A stretch of DNA of 64,000 nucleotides from Thuidium tamariscinum (taxonomy: Eukaryota > Streptophyta > Bryopsida > Hypnales > Thuidiaceae), in assembly GCA_947034885.2 (NCBI GenBank), contig OX344751.2:37043082-37107081 (forward strand), written 5' to 3'. The notes beneath the pieces are model-generated. The model was not told where the DNA came from, ran no database searches, and saw only the letters and a list, made by a program, of their open reading frames with translations. Positions 1 through 10,114 of the stretch are shown in pieces. A program made the translations under genes and the position numbers. The number at the start of each line of letters is the position of its first letter. Position 1 is the stretch's first letter.

Positions 1-294
1 TGCCATGTTCAGCAAAGCAACCACGTGTTGAACACTGAGAACAGAACACATATAACTTAAGATAAGCTTACTGTTTAAGTTTCACCTTCACAGAAAGTCA
101 ATTACAGTATTTATTGACTACATCGAACGAGCAAATTGGACGAACAACGAAGGCTAGCAGTCCGGAGTCAAGACAATCGACCATTTTCCCATATCGTCCC
201 TGATACATATCTCATGAATCGCCCGTGAAGTCACATGCAGTCGTACATGCATTTTGGCAACAGCATCGATCTTCAAGGCGAAAAGCTCGTACAA

Positions 295-1354
295 CATACC
301 TGTAACGCCATCTCCTTAGCGATCTGCATTTTGCGACCGCAGCAGCTCTCCACAGTGCGATCGGTAAGCAAGTAATCGATCAGAACATTTGGCAATATAA
401 CGCGTTTAGGCCGGTGGCAATGTCGCAGAATTCTTTCTCCAATGTAAGCACCAAAATTGGGAGGATTCTCAGTAGTGTCAAGATCAATCTGGGTGTCCAA
501 ATCTGAATCCATCGGCCCACAATTGTCTTGCCAAATCGAACGCATCCAAGATCAGACCCGGCTCCTAGTGCGAGTGGAGGATACACGTCATGACTGCCTG
601 CAATAGCGCCGCCTGTTCAGTTATCGTCTGATTCATCCTGACAAAATTGTCCTCCTTGTAAACATTGCCTGGGTAACTTAATTCCTGGGTTCATCTTCTT
701 TGCTTTTCGTGGTCGACAATTAAGGTGGTGCAGTCCTGAAAACTGAATCCGATGGTACATGGAGCAACATGCAGGGCGATCACGAATTGAGAATGTGACT
801 TCCGCATGGCTGGTAAAACTGGTCTCTAGTGCACGCAGCGATGACTCCTCTCCCCGCGGTAGCGTGATTTCATGCTCGAGAACCCCAAAAAATGTGCTGA
901 ATTCCGATTGCAATCGGAGCGCCGCGCGCGGTACGTGTACTCCGATCCCGCAATTAATCTCGATTTGTAATGAAGGCTGAAGAAGTTAAACAACTTAGCC
1001 AAGGGGCTCATGATCAGGTTGTTGCCCCAGAACTTCCGAAGCAACTCAAGACGATACTGCAGCTGCCATTGTACGTACCCTTCAATTCGTTGGATGTCCG
1101 CGGGTCTTCTTCACGTCTACCATCGATCCGGATACTCGGTCATTCGTAGATCCTCGTCACTGGAAGGGGGGAATTCCTCACGCTGCCTCAGCTCCAGCCT
1201 AGCTAGCACTTCAGCGCAGTGCCTACGAAACAAGTAACTTACCTCGTTCAGAGTTGGATGAGCTTTCAGAATTGGAGACCTAGCTTGTCGGTGTAGACTT
1301 CGGGTATTCCTTATTAAGAAAGCCTAAGATGCAACCCTTCCTCTTCCCAGACAT
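295..1354 (-). pseudogene. Unidentified minus-strand gene or decayed gene, running off the left edge
   Basis: I do not recognise the product. The block is clearly richer in G and C than the AT-rich DNA to its right, and several minus-strand stretches read like protein. An ATG at 1354 opens with MSGKRKGCILGFLNKEYPKS before an in-frame stop. A stretch near 1220-1115 reads acidic and charged (ARLELRQREEFPPSSDEDLR) and then meets two close stops. An open stretch from 976 to 617 begins right after a good 3' splice site (pyrimidine-rich, ending CTTCTTCAG). A further stretch of about 80 residues, 545-303, ends at a strong 5' splice site (CAG then GTATGT at about 302). A possible donor (GTACGT at 1078) would give an intron of about 100 bp, but the reading phases on its two sides do not agree. 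The mixture of good splice signals and in-frame stops suggests either an intron-rich gene I have not parsed or a pseudogene. Any 3' part would lie outside the window. Confidence 0.35.
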
Positions 1355-2049
1355 CCCGATTCCTTCACACCATCGTTCAATCTCTTTCACCCGCACTGCA
1401 AGTGTGCATCTGTGAGCTCAGGCCGGATCGGAGGACTTGGCCACCTCTCTAAATGAAATCGCTGGTAAGAGGCGTCGGCAATTCAGTGTTTGCCTTTTGC
1501 TTCTTCAAACGATCCACTGGACGCCATTTCCGCAGAGCTTGAATGCAGAATTGGACAGAAATTGACCGCAATATTAATTTCGTTTCAAGTCCTTGTGACG
1601 AAACAGAAACCAAAGCGCACTCGCTCTCCCCATTCTTACAGTACTTGTACGTAACTCCCACTGAGCCAACGAAATCCGTGTGTCCAAAGACTGCAATTAA
1701 TTACAAGTCTGAGATTGTTGACGGGCAAGCGTAATATGTGCAGACAAAGGAGGAATTCTTCATGAAGCTACGAGCCGCTCCAACGGATCCAATTGCAAAG
1801 AAGCAAACAACCAAACAAGCAGAAACTCGTTCGACTTGTTCGACCGTGGAATTCGAATCGAAGTTTGTATTCTCAGGTTGCCAATTAGGTCATTCATTAA
1901 GTAGACCCAATTGGCAACTAAGATCCAACTCACGAAGCTTGCCCCTCGAAATCATGATCTGCCACTATTTTTTGATGTTCAAGACTGCGGTTTTCCACTC
2001 TCCTCTCATCATTGAAACGTCCATTTCTTTTTCCATAGGAAGTTTTTTT
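1355..2049. other. Flanking DNA upstream of the minus-strand gene-like block
   Basis: This stretch grades from about half G and C into AT-rich DNA. It would hold the promoter of the minus-strand block if that block is a gene. I see no reliable core promoter and no other gene. Confidence 0.3.
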
Positions 2050-2245
2050 TGCTTTACTGCCTAGCAAAACAACACATTTTACTACCCATTTTACCATCTA
2101 TTTAACACTAAAGTAGTAAAAGACACAATGTAGTAAACACACTACCATCTGTACATTTTGAAAGTAGAGAATTTTACTGGATTTGAACCCAAAACTTCAT
2201 GCCTAATAACCCAAAGACCTTACCGATGCACCAATGTTCAGCTTT
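2050..2245 (-). mobile_element. tRNA-derived SINE candidate
   Basis: Read on the minus strand, 2233-2216 matches a polymerase III box A (TGGTGCATCGGTAAGG) and 2190-2179 matches a box B (GGGTTCAAATCC). They are spaced about 30 bp apart, as in tRNA genes and tRNA-derived SINEs. The stretch does not fold as a tRNA that I can complete. The downstream part, 2160-2050, is a body rich in GTAGTAAA-like words that ends near an A-rich run. This arrangement is typical of plant SINEs. No target-site duplication was recognised, so the ends are approximate. Confidence 0.5.
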
Positions 2246-2732
2246 CTTGTCATGGGATGGAAATTTTCTCTTACTTATAAACTCAACAGACTTTGATGGA
2301 GATTTTGGCATAGTAGAATGACTTTTTTTCAAAAATTTTGAACTTAGAAAAGTTGTTAAATCAAGCTAACTTTCACTTCAAGAAACAATTTTGTGATTTT
2401 GAATTTCCATTCAAAAGTTATGGACAAAAATCAGAGAAGATGTTTGAAAATATGAATGTGGTGTTTTCCATGATTTTACTACTTTGACAATGTGGGAAAA
2501 TAATTTTCCATATTGTTTGTGTGAGTTAGTAGTAAAGTATAGTTTACCATGTTATGTAGCAAATTTATTGAAATTCTACATATCAATTCTAAATCTCCAC
2601 ATGCTAACACTTTTAATAGTAGTGTTTTCCATGATTTTACTACATTAATAATGTAGTAAAGCAGAAAAATCTCCCTGTGTTCACCAAGTGTCCAAATTGA
2701 ATGAAACAACTTGGGTGGGAATCCTAACTTTG

Positions 2733-3819
2733 GGTCATTGCAAGAAACACCGACCACTTTTATAGCACTTTGCAAAACTTGTTCTTGTCCTGTGCTATAA
2801 CTTTCGATTGATGAATCCAATGCCCAAACCAAAAAATCTATTTCTAGAATTTTTGATTGCAATTTTATTCTATATTTTTCAGAACTTAAAAAAAATCATA
2901 TTATATTTAAAATTTGTTTCTGTTAATTTGTCACACTTTGAAGATTAAGGGTTTTCAATACAATTGACTAGTTTAAATTAATGATTTTTGGTTGAAATTT
3001 CTGTGGTATGTTTTTATAGTAGGTAGACATGTCCCAACCAAAGTTCATCTAAAAAAACATTATTTTGTGACCTCTACATTAGAGCGAACAAGCCTCCCTT
3101 GCGTGCACACTTCAAAACATTCAAAATGATTTTGAACTCATTTTTTAGTCAAACCTCATTACCATATAGTCTTCTCAAATGGCCAATTTTTAGTTTTGTT
3201 CAAATTTTTTTTTCCTATTTTCTACAAATTAAAACGTCAATGTATGTATTTTCTAGGACATCATCTTGGACATTGAATTCTAGTAAAGAAAATACATACA
3301 TTGACATTTTAATTTGTGAAAAATAAGAAAAATAATTTTGAACAAAACTAAAAATTGGCCATTTGAGAAGACTATATGGTAATGAGGTATTGAGGTTTGA
3401 CTAAAAAAATGAGTTCAAAATCATTTTGAATGTTTTGAAGTGTGCACGCAAAGGGAGGCCTGTTTGATGTAATGTAGAGGTTACAAAATAATGTTTTTTT
3501 AGATGAACTTTCGTAGGGATATGTCTACCTACTATAAAAACATACAACAAAAATTTCAACCAAAAATCATTAATTTAAACTAGTCAATTGTATTGAAAAC
3601 CCCTAATCTTCAAAGTGTGACAAATTAACATAAATAAATTTTAAATATAAAATGATTTTCTTAAAATTCTGAAAAATATAGAATATAATTACAATAAAAA
3701 ATCCTAAAAATAAATTTTTTGGTTTGGGCATTGGACTCATCAATCAAAAGTTATAACATTAGACAATAACAAGTTTTGCAAAGTGCTACAAAAGTGGTTA
3801 GTGTTTCTTGCAATGACCC
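2733..3819. mobile_element. Fold-back element with arms of about 520 bp (family FB-A)
   Basis: The left arm (2733 to about 3255) and right arm (about 3286-3819) are inverted copies of each other along their whole length, with only scattered differences and a spacer of about 30 bp. The tips read GGTCATTGCAAGAAACAC. The direct repeat CTTTG flanks the element at 2728-2732 and 3820-3824. It has no coding capacity. A transcript across it would fold into one very long hairpin. A shorter relative lies at 7633-8364. Confidence 0.75.
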
Positions 3820-3824
3820 CTTTG

Positions 3825-5396
3825 TTGTCTACCTCTCATTAGTGAATTTTGGAGGAAGCAACTGACTGCAGGAACCGTGATTTACCATAAACTGAGGCAA
3901 CAACCCAAATCAAACGAGTCCTTTGGTTCAAATATCAATATGGTATATTCTTAGTATGAGATATTATGGACTAGATAATGTTTCAGACGGAGTTTGGAGG
4001 CTTGAGAGCATTACAGTGGAAACATCCAAAACCGTCCAAATAAGGAATTCAACATAGTTGGAGGCAATGTTTTCTAAAAATGACATTTTTCTAGTATTAG
4101 CAAGTGAAAATCATAAATATTAAAAAAATATAGATTTTTCAGATACAGTATGTAATTTCTACAAATTTTCAAAGTGTTGGCTCCCTAGACCTGTGGAACC
4201 GTCCTGTAGGTGCCTCAAAACTAAACCCTGCAAAAATCAGCACTTAGCTAACCAAATTTTCCTTTGTGTCATCAAATTACAATCATACATGTGGCGAACA
4301 CATTAAGGGAAGTCTACTGATGTATTTGGATGAATCTACAATCCACTGCAAAGAATAGGTGTGGGAATGAATGTTTTGCCTTTATGGGACATAATGTCAA
4401 GTCTAATAGTTCATCACCGCCTTCTATATATGTACTTTTTGCAAATCTAAGGGTGTAGAAAGAGGGACTGCATTATGAGTTATAACACTTATTTGCCTAT
4501 CTAATGGAATGGTGACAAATATGCCTTGAAAGTTGGACTTGACATTAGACCCTAGTATTGAACATTCTAAATCATTTGTTGATATTCTTTTTTTAAATTC
4601 AAATTTTCAAATTGACCCTTGTACAACTCATCATCACATACTCTTTGAACATCGTACACACACTATTATAAATTTCTAAAATTTTGGATATGAATGTTTC
4701 TGAATTCACCCCGGAGTCTCATCTCAATCATACTTCTTTCAAGCAAGAATCTATTGGGTCACTTTTGGGGTACAAGTCACAGTTTAGGGGTATCTTACAC
4801 ATATTTTATGTGAAAGTCCTGTAGCTGCTTGATAAAAAGAAGGGTGTCAGGATGGGTGCTCCAAAAACAGAAGGGGGACCCATACCTGTATGTTGGCAAA
4901 TTTTACCTTTTCGAAACTTTTCTGAGCCAGTGGAATGTTTGAAGGACTACAGTACCCTTTGCCAGTTTAGACAATGGAAAGGCTAAGCCATCAAAAAAGT
5001 AAAAGACTAGAAAGGGGTGATGGGACTGGGATGGGCGTTTCACATTCCATCCCAACTCCCCACTCTTTGAAGGTCTTGGTTCAAGGTCAAATTCTAACGT
5101 CCTTCGGTTGTAAATGGTAATATATATATGGGGTGGGATTTGGGATTTTGTAGTGTGGAGGCCAAACTGAAAGTCCCCCAACAATGTGACGAAAAGAGGC
5201 AATACAGTTTGTTGGATTAATTTTCTTAACCCCTTCATCAGAAAAATCAACAACTGTTGGATTTAAATTTTTTTTAAATCCAACCCCACTCCAAGAAAAA
5301 TCAATAGCCGTTGGATATAAATATGGATACTGGATACGAATATTGATCTATTTTAGAAACTTGAATTTAATGCCAAAAAGGCAGCCCACGGCCAAG
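3825..5396. other. AT-rich intergenic DNA with one dispersed repeat
   Basis: There is no gene here. About 4013-4275 is an inverted relative of about 46840-47105; both share a core around a CTAGTATTAG word and a stretch close to TTTCAAAGTGTTG. Near 5253-5285 a short palindrome occurs around GTTGGATTTAAA. The open frame on the minus strand at 4903-5253 has no recognisable domain and I treat it as chance. Confidence 0.4.
4013..4275 (+). repeat. Dispersed repeat, copy 1 (inverted relative at 46840-47105)
   Basis: Aligned by eye with the reverse complement of 46840-47105 over about 260 bp, at roughly three quarters identity. The best-conserved block includes CTAGTATTAG, GTGAAAATCAT and AACCCTGCAAAA. 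No terminal inverted repeat was found, so the class is unknown. Confidence 0.5.
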
Positions 5397-5956
5397 CCAG
5401 GGTAGCCCTCCATAGCAACCAGGCAGCCTCGAGTTTGAGGGAGGGCTCCCTCCATCTGGGCCCTCCACGCCATTGACAGACCAGATGGAGGGAAAGTTGC
5501 TTGGGTAGCGTGGTAAATCTCATTTTACTAGGGGTTGACAAGGGTTTGGGGTTTATATTTGTGTTGGGTTTTTTTGGTATGTTTGGGGTTCCCTTGCTAA
5601 TTTAGGGTCTCTGATTCTGAATCTGAATTCTGAATTTGAAAAATCTCATTTTACTAGGGGTTGACAAGGGTTTGGGGTTTATATTTGTGTTGGTTTTTTT
5701 TGGTATGTTTAAGTTTTCCTTTCTAATTTGGGGTCTCTGAATCTGAATCTGAATTCAGAATTTGAAAAAAATATAAAATATAAAATATAAAAAATTTCAG
5801 TGTTTTCCTTGAGGGTTTTGATATGTTATTTAATGCGCTCCCTAAAATCATATCGTGTCAAGCCCTTGCATCTGGTCCGTCAATGCACTGAAGGGCCCCG
5901 ATGCAGGGAGCCCTTCCTGAAACTCGAGGTTGGCTGGAGACGAGGGTAGCCCTCTC
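5397..5956. mobile_element. MITE with terminal inverted repeats of about 95 bp
   Basis: The arms 5397-5492 and 5862-5955 are inverted relatives. They share AGGGCTCCCT, CTCGAGTTT and GACCAGATG blocks and are much richer in G and C than the core. The core holds a 126-bp tandem duplication (5515-5767). The core sequence resembles that of the elements at 9838-10084, 41439-41712 and 51055-51320. No coding capacity is visible. Confidence 0.6.
5515..5767 (+). repeat. Tandem duplication, two units of about 126 bp
   Basis: Unit 1 starts at 5515 and unit 2 at 5641, both with AAATCTCATTTTACTAGGGG. They stay nearly identical for about 70 bp, then diverge by small changes. Confidence 0.85.
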
Positions 5957-6487
5957 CCTTGACCAAGCCCAGATGCAATGTGAATAGGATTATAGATAAG
6001 ATTTGGAAACGAAGATCCAAAACCCATAATGGATGTCAATAAGGTATGTCATGATCTCAGCTGTCCCAAAAAACAGAGCCAATCAACGAATAAAATTTAG
6101 TGAGAATTAGTGTAGGAAGTACGATTCACCGGAATGTCAGATATGGCAATAGAAAAAGATCAGAGTTTTTTCTTTTGTTTTTTTCCCTGGGTCCTGGTTG
6201 GGTGGTTGAGATCAAGGTCCAGAGAAGTCCGTCCAGGCCATGCAGCAGCCACGTGAAGGGGCTTCCCCGTTTTGATCAGGGCCAAGCAATTCAAGCCACC
6301 AGGAGGACCCCAGAATGACAGACCGACCGGACCATGGCCACTTTCATTGCAGCAAGGGTATATTATGATGGCCAACCCACTGGCCAGCTGAAGGAGCTTG
6401 GAACACTCAACATTCATTTGGGCATTTGAAAAATTCTTCACCCCTGAGCGCCCGAGGCACCCAAATCGGGGGCTGGGAAATTTGAAG
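5957..6487. other. Intergenic DNA with a GC-richer patch
   Basis: 6180-6360 is richer in G and C than its surroundings and has short open frames on both strands, none of them recognisable. Around 6438-6475 a patch rich in CCC and GGG precedes the TTAA element. Nothing else is visible. Confidence 0.3.
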
Positions 6488-7141
6488 TTAACCCCTAAAT
6501 GCCCAAGGCACCAGAATCTGATGTTTGCAAAACTTTAAAGTTAAATAAAACCTATTCAAGTTGCTATTTTTAGTAGTTTATGTTTGTGGAAAGTTTTTTT
6601 GGAAGTCTAGTTTCAATGTCGAAAATTTGATTTGGAAAATGAATGATAGTGGTTTTTCTATTCAAGATTTGGTGCAAGGGTGCCCATTGCAATCTTGACT
6701 TTCTATAGTGTTGACAGCTCTTTAAAATGAGCCTCAAATACACTAGATCTTGAAAAACAAATCACATTCAAAATTCACTTACAAAAATTATAGAGTAGAT
6801 TTTGACAACTATAAGTTGATTGGAGTTATGCATATTAGGCCCTTTAACCTCATAGTGTTTTGGTCACCAACTTTTCATATTTGACTTGCAAAAAGAGGAT
6901 AGAAAGACTTTACATCATTTTTGTAGTTTTAACACCCTCATGGTTAAACATTATAATCTTTCAATCCATAAATGATATTGTTTTTGTTTTTTTCCCTATG
7001 CAGTCTCTAACATGTCTTGTTTGAATCTATATGGTTACAAATTTTTTAAAATTGATACAACTTATCAAAATGTTGGCATTTTGTTCAACATAGAGCAAAT
7101 TCCAAGAAGCTCAAGACAGGCCTTGGGCATTTAGGGGTTAA
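6488..7141. mobile_element. TTAA-flanked MITE, piggyBac-like (copy T1)
   Basis: TTAA occurs at 6488-6491 and 7138-7141. Directly inside are perfect 18-bp inverted ends, CCCCTAAATGCCCAAGGC and its complement. The element is 654 bp including the TTAA copies and has no coding capacity. TTAA target duplication with ends beginning CCC is the known signature of piggyBac elements; assignment to that superfamily is an inference. Confidence 0.75.
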
Positions 7142-7632
7142 ATAAAACCTAACCAAATTTTTATTTTTAGTGGTTTTTATTTTTCAAATTTAAAAAAGAA
7201 TCTAGTTGTATCAAAAATCCAATCTTCAAAATGATTGATTATGATTTTTCTATTCAAGTTTTTGGGCAAAGATGTCCATTGCAATCTTGACTTTCGACAA
7301 TATTGAGGGCTCTTGGAAATGAGCCTCAAATACACTAAACCTTGGAGAAAAAATTACATTAGAAATTCATTTAAAAAAAATTGTAAAGTAGAATTTGACA
7401 AGCCATAAATTGATTGGGTTATGCATGTTAGGCCCTTTAACCTCATTTTTTTTGGTAACCAACTTTTTTGATTTGACGTGTGAAAAGAAGATTGAAAGAC
7501 TCAAAGTCACTTTTGCAGTTTTATCACCCTCATGATCGAACATTAAAATCTTTCATCCTATAAAAGATATTAGTAAAACTAATCAAAATGTTGGCTTTTT
7601 GTTCAACATAGAGTACATCCTAGAAGCTAGAA
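7142..7632. mobile_element. Second copy of the T1 interior, missing clear ends
   Basis: From AATAAAACCTAACC onward this follows the T1 interior (6543 to about 7110) base for base with many small differences, so it is an older or tandem copy. Its right part is interrupted by the fold-back element at 7633, and the presumed continuation (TAGAAAGTTGTC) resumes at 8365. Confidence 0.6.
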
Positions 7633-8364
7633 GGGTGATTGCAAGAAACACTTGTCCTATTTGTTGCATTTTACTACAATACTCATGATTTTTTCTAGAG
7701 TTCTTTAATATACGAAAATTAATTTGAATTTTTTTTGAAAAATATGAATAATGTATACACCTCTAAAATGAAGGTTTTTGCCAGGAAATTGATAGAAAAA
7801 TTCTCTAAGTAGGAGAACTTAAAAAGCGCCAAACCTCAAGAAAATACATACCTTCATGTTTTAATTTGGGAAAATTAGTAAAAATAAGTAAATACAAAAA
7901 ATAAAAAGTGTCCATTTGCAACAACTCTATGGAGATGGTCATTCATCAAAAAAAATCACTAAAATAATACTTTATATGTTTAAAAATGCAACCAGAAGGA
8001 AGCTCACTTTGTGGACTTCCATACAACATAAAAACAATTTTTTTCAAGATCCCTCATGTGGAGAGCTGTAAGTCTACTAGAAGACCATCTCATCCAAATT
8101 TCATCTCAAAATCATTAAAAAAAGGTACTCCTTAGTGACTAAAAACCCCTAAACTACCAAGTGTGACATTCAATCACTAGTACTATTTTGAAATCAAACT
8201 ATTTTTGAAAATTAAGAAAAAATTAGAGAATGTGTATGGTACCTATAAGTATCTTACCTATAAATCTTGAGTCATTTGGAGCCAAAACATAGAAGTCATG
8301 GCTAAAAAACAAATCAGCTTACTAGATGTGACAAAAAATAGGACAAGTGTTTCTTGCAATTGCC
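7633..8364. mobile_element. Fold-back element, second copy of family FB-A
   Basis: The tips read GTGATTGCAAGAAACACTTG and its inverted complement. The inner sequence matches the right arm of the element at 2733-3819 (for example GAAAATACATAC and TTTTAATTTG). TAGAA flanks it at 7628-7632 and 8365-8369. The element is about 730 bp, its arms are less perfectly paired than in the first copy, and it has no coding capacity. Confidence 0.65.
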
Positions 8365-8369
8365 TAGAA

Positions 8370-8687
8370 AGTTGTCTAGACTAATAGCTGATGTCCAGAC
8401 TCTTCCAATTCCAATCATAGACTAAGTACTTTCTTGCTCACTACTTCCTACTTTCTTGCTTACTACTTTGATATATGTATCATGATCTTATTAGGCCCAA
8501 CCTTGAAATGAAGGAAAAAAAACATTCAAAGCTTTTGTTGGAAATATGTTCTAGCCTTGGTTGGAAATTGTTGCAATCTACAAGTCAATATGGATCCCTA
8601 GTGAGGTATGGACCCCTACTTAGGAATGGATTCTTCTACTATACCACCTTACCAAGCCAAAGCCCTATTTTCAATAACAAGATTTAT
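8370..8687. other. AT-rich intergenic DNA
   Basis: This stretch lies between the fold-back element and the next MITE. I see no gene and no repeat structure. Confidence 0.3.
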
Positions 8688-9016
8688 TAAAGGAAAAGGC
8701 CGAAAACCACTTAGGCTTGAAAACTGCCCACCTTCTCAAATGTACATTCTTTATACATGCTGCTTTTTCATCTTTATAGAACTGTACAAACAATGTACAT
8801 TTGAGGGGGTGGATGGTTTTAAAGCCCAATGCCATTTCAACTTCAAAATTTTGCAACTAATTCCATAGAGCTCCAAAAACTACAAAACAACTTGAGTTAG
8901 ATGCCAATTCTGCTTATTGCTCAAGGAAAATTTGCTGAAAATTTATTCAAATAGTTTCGCCTCCCAAAAATTCAATTTCGGCTCTTAGATGGGCACTTTT
9001 TGGACCTCCTCCCTTA
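8688..9016 (+). mobile_element. MITE of the TAAGG family (copy M1)
   Basis: This is a diverged copy of the element best seen at 13827-14158. It runs from TAAAGGAAAAGGCC to GGACCTCCTCCCTTA. The diagnostic inner hairpin, AAATGTACA...TGTACATTT, is present. There is no coding capacity. Confidence 0.65.
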
Positions 9017-9021
9017 TATAA

Positions 9022-9485
9022 AAGCATCCCCATGCCTAGCTTGGGCAAATGGCCCGGCTAGGAACCACTTGCTGAGCCATTAAGGAAGCCCAGGCCCAAC
9101 TAAAAAACTTTTGCCCCACCCCAATGCAACCAATGAGAAGAGGAAGGAAGCTATTTAGGAATTTGAGGTGCCACCTAACTAGATTACGTCAAGAAAAAGT
9201 CTTTTTCTAATTCCAAGTGCTTCGGAAGTTGCAAAAAAAGGCAAAAAGAAAGGTATGTTGAGTTGACTCTTGATTTGGTGATGGCTCAGCATTTAGCCGA
9301 GCCATCACCATATTTGGTTGGGTCTAGCTTTTTTTTTCCTTCTCCATGTGTGCCGTGGGGCAATTCAAATGGTTGGATTTGGCCTTTTTTTTTCCTTCTC
9401 CGTGTGTGCCGTGGGGCAATTCAAATGGTTGGGCCCGGCCACTTGCCCAGTTTGCGTCTTACTTTGCATTGACGTGGGGATGCTC
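9022..9485. mobile_element. TAA-flanked MITE, PIF/Harbinger-like
   Basis: The ends AAGCATCCCCATGC and GCATTGACGTGGGGATGCTC are inverted relatives. TAA lies at 9019-9021 and 9486-9488. Subterminal blocks around GGCAAATGGCCCGG and GGCCACTTGCCC also pair. Inside are a near-perfect 35-bp hairpin (about 9278-9312) and a 56-bp tandem duplication. A 3-bp TAA duplication is the known habit of PIF/Harbinger elements. Confidence 0.55.
9338..9449 (+). repeat. Tandem duplication, two units of 56 bp
   Basis: CCTTCTCC starts at 9338 and again at 9394, followed by the same GTGTGCCGTGGGGCAATTC stretch, with only single-base changes between the units. Confidence 0.85.
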
Positions 9486-9488
9486 TAA

Positions 9489-9618
9489 GAGCAGCCCCAC
9501 AGCAACTCAGCAAAGCAACACTGTAAATGGTCTGGTCCATTGATCTTCTCTGCAGCAGGAACGCCATCCATTGATTTCATTTGCTGAGTTGCTTTGCTGA
9601 GTTGCTGTGGGGCTGCTC
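9489..9618. mobile_element. 130-bp TAA-flanked MITE sharing a flank with its neighbour
   Basis: Inverted ends GAGCAGCCCCACAGCAACTC and its complement extend about 35 bp. TAA lies at 9486-9488 and 9619-9621. The left TAA is also the right TAA of the element at 9022-9485, so the two elements abut. The ends GAGCANCCCCA are shared by both, which suggests related transposases. Confidence 0.7.
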
Positions 9619-9621
9619 TAA

Positions 9622-9837
9622 GGGATTGGAAATAGACACCCATCCCTACCAGAATGGGGGTGATCAGGAATGGGTTGCTTCCCATACCGAGAGTTCTCTT
9701 TCTTTTCGAGGATGCCCTCCGGCAGGGAGACATGGCTTCCCGGCAGTGGATAGGTTCTTCAGGATAAGCTTCATGAGTGCAGGACTGCTGGGCTTGGGAC
9801 TTGGAATAATTCCAGTCTACAAGCGGTCCACTTCACA
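9622..9837. other. Short GC-richer spacer between MITEs
   Basis: A stretch of middling base composition with short open frames on both strands and no recognisable protein. Confidence 0.25.
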
Positions 9838-10084
9838 GCCTGCCTTCAAAAGGTGGGCCCAACAGGGTAAATTTTGGGTTCTCTGGGGTAAAACTGGAAA
9901 AAAGCTCCCTATTTTGTACTAAGTCTAGAGTACGTGCTAAACCTTGTTTGTCTAGCTAATTCAAGGTCTCTAATTGCAAATATGAATTCATAATTTGTAA
10001 AGAATATTCTTTGCAAGAAATGAAAAATCACTACCTTTTCCCTTGATATAAATCTACCTTCTTGGGCCCACCTTCGAAGGCAAC
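9838..10084. mobile_element. MITE of the GGTGGGCCCAA family
   Basis: The left end, CTGCCTTCAAAAGGTGGGCC, pairs with the right end, GGGCCCACCTTCGAAGGCAA. The core contains the words GGTCTCTAATTGCAAATATG and AATTCATAATTTG, which also appear in the elements at 41439-41712 and 51055-51320. No coding capacity. Confidence 0.65.
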
Positions 10085-10114
10085 ACTTAATATCTTGTGT
10101 CCATTTTTGTTACT

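Noticed and set aside
2179-2233. A functional tRNA gene on the minus strand
   Set aside because: Both promoter boxes are present, but I could not complete an acceptor stem or anticodon arm. A SINE head explains it better.
4903-5253. 116-codon minus-strand open frame
   Set aside because: No recognisable family and no supporting signals; it lies in intergenic DNA between repeats.
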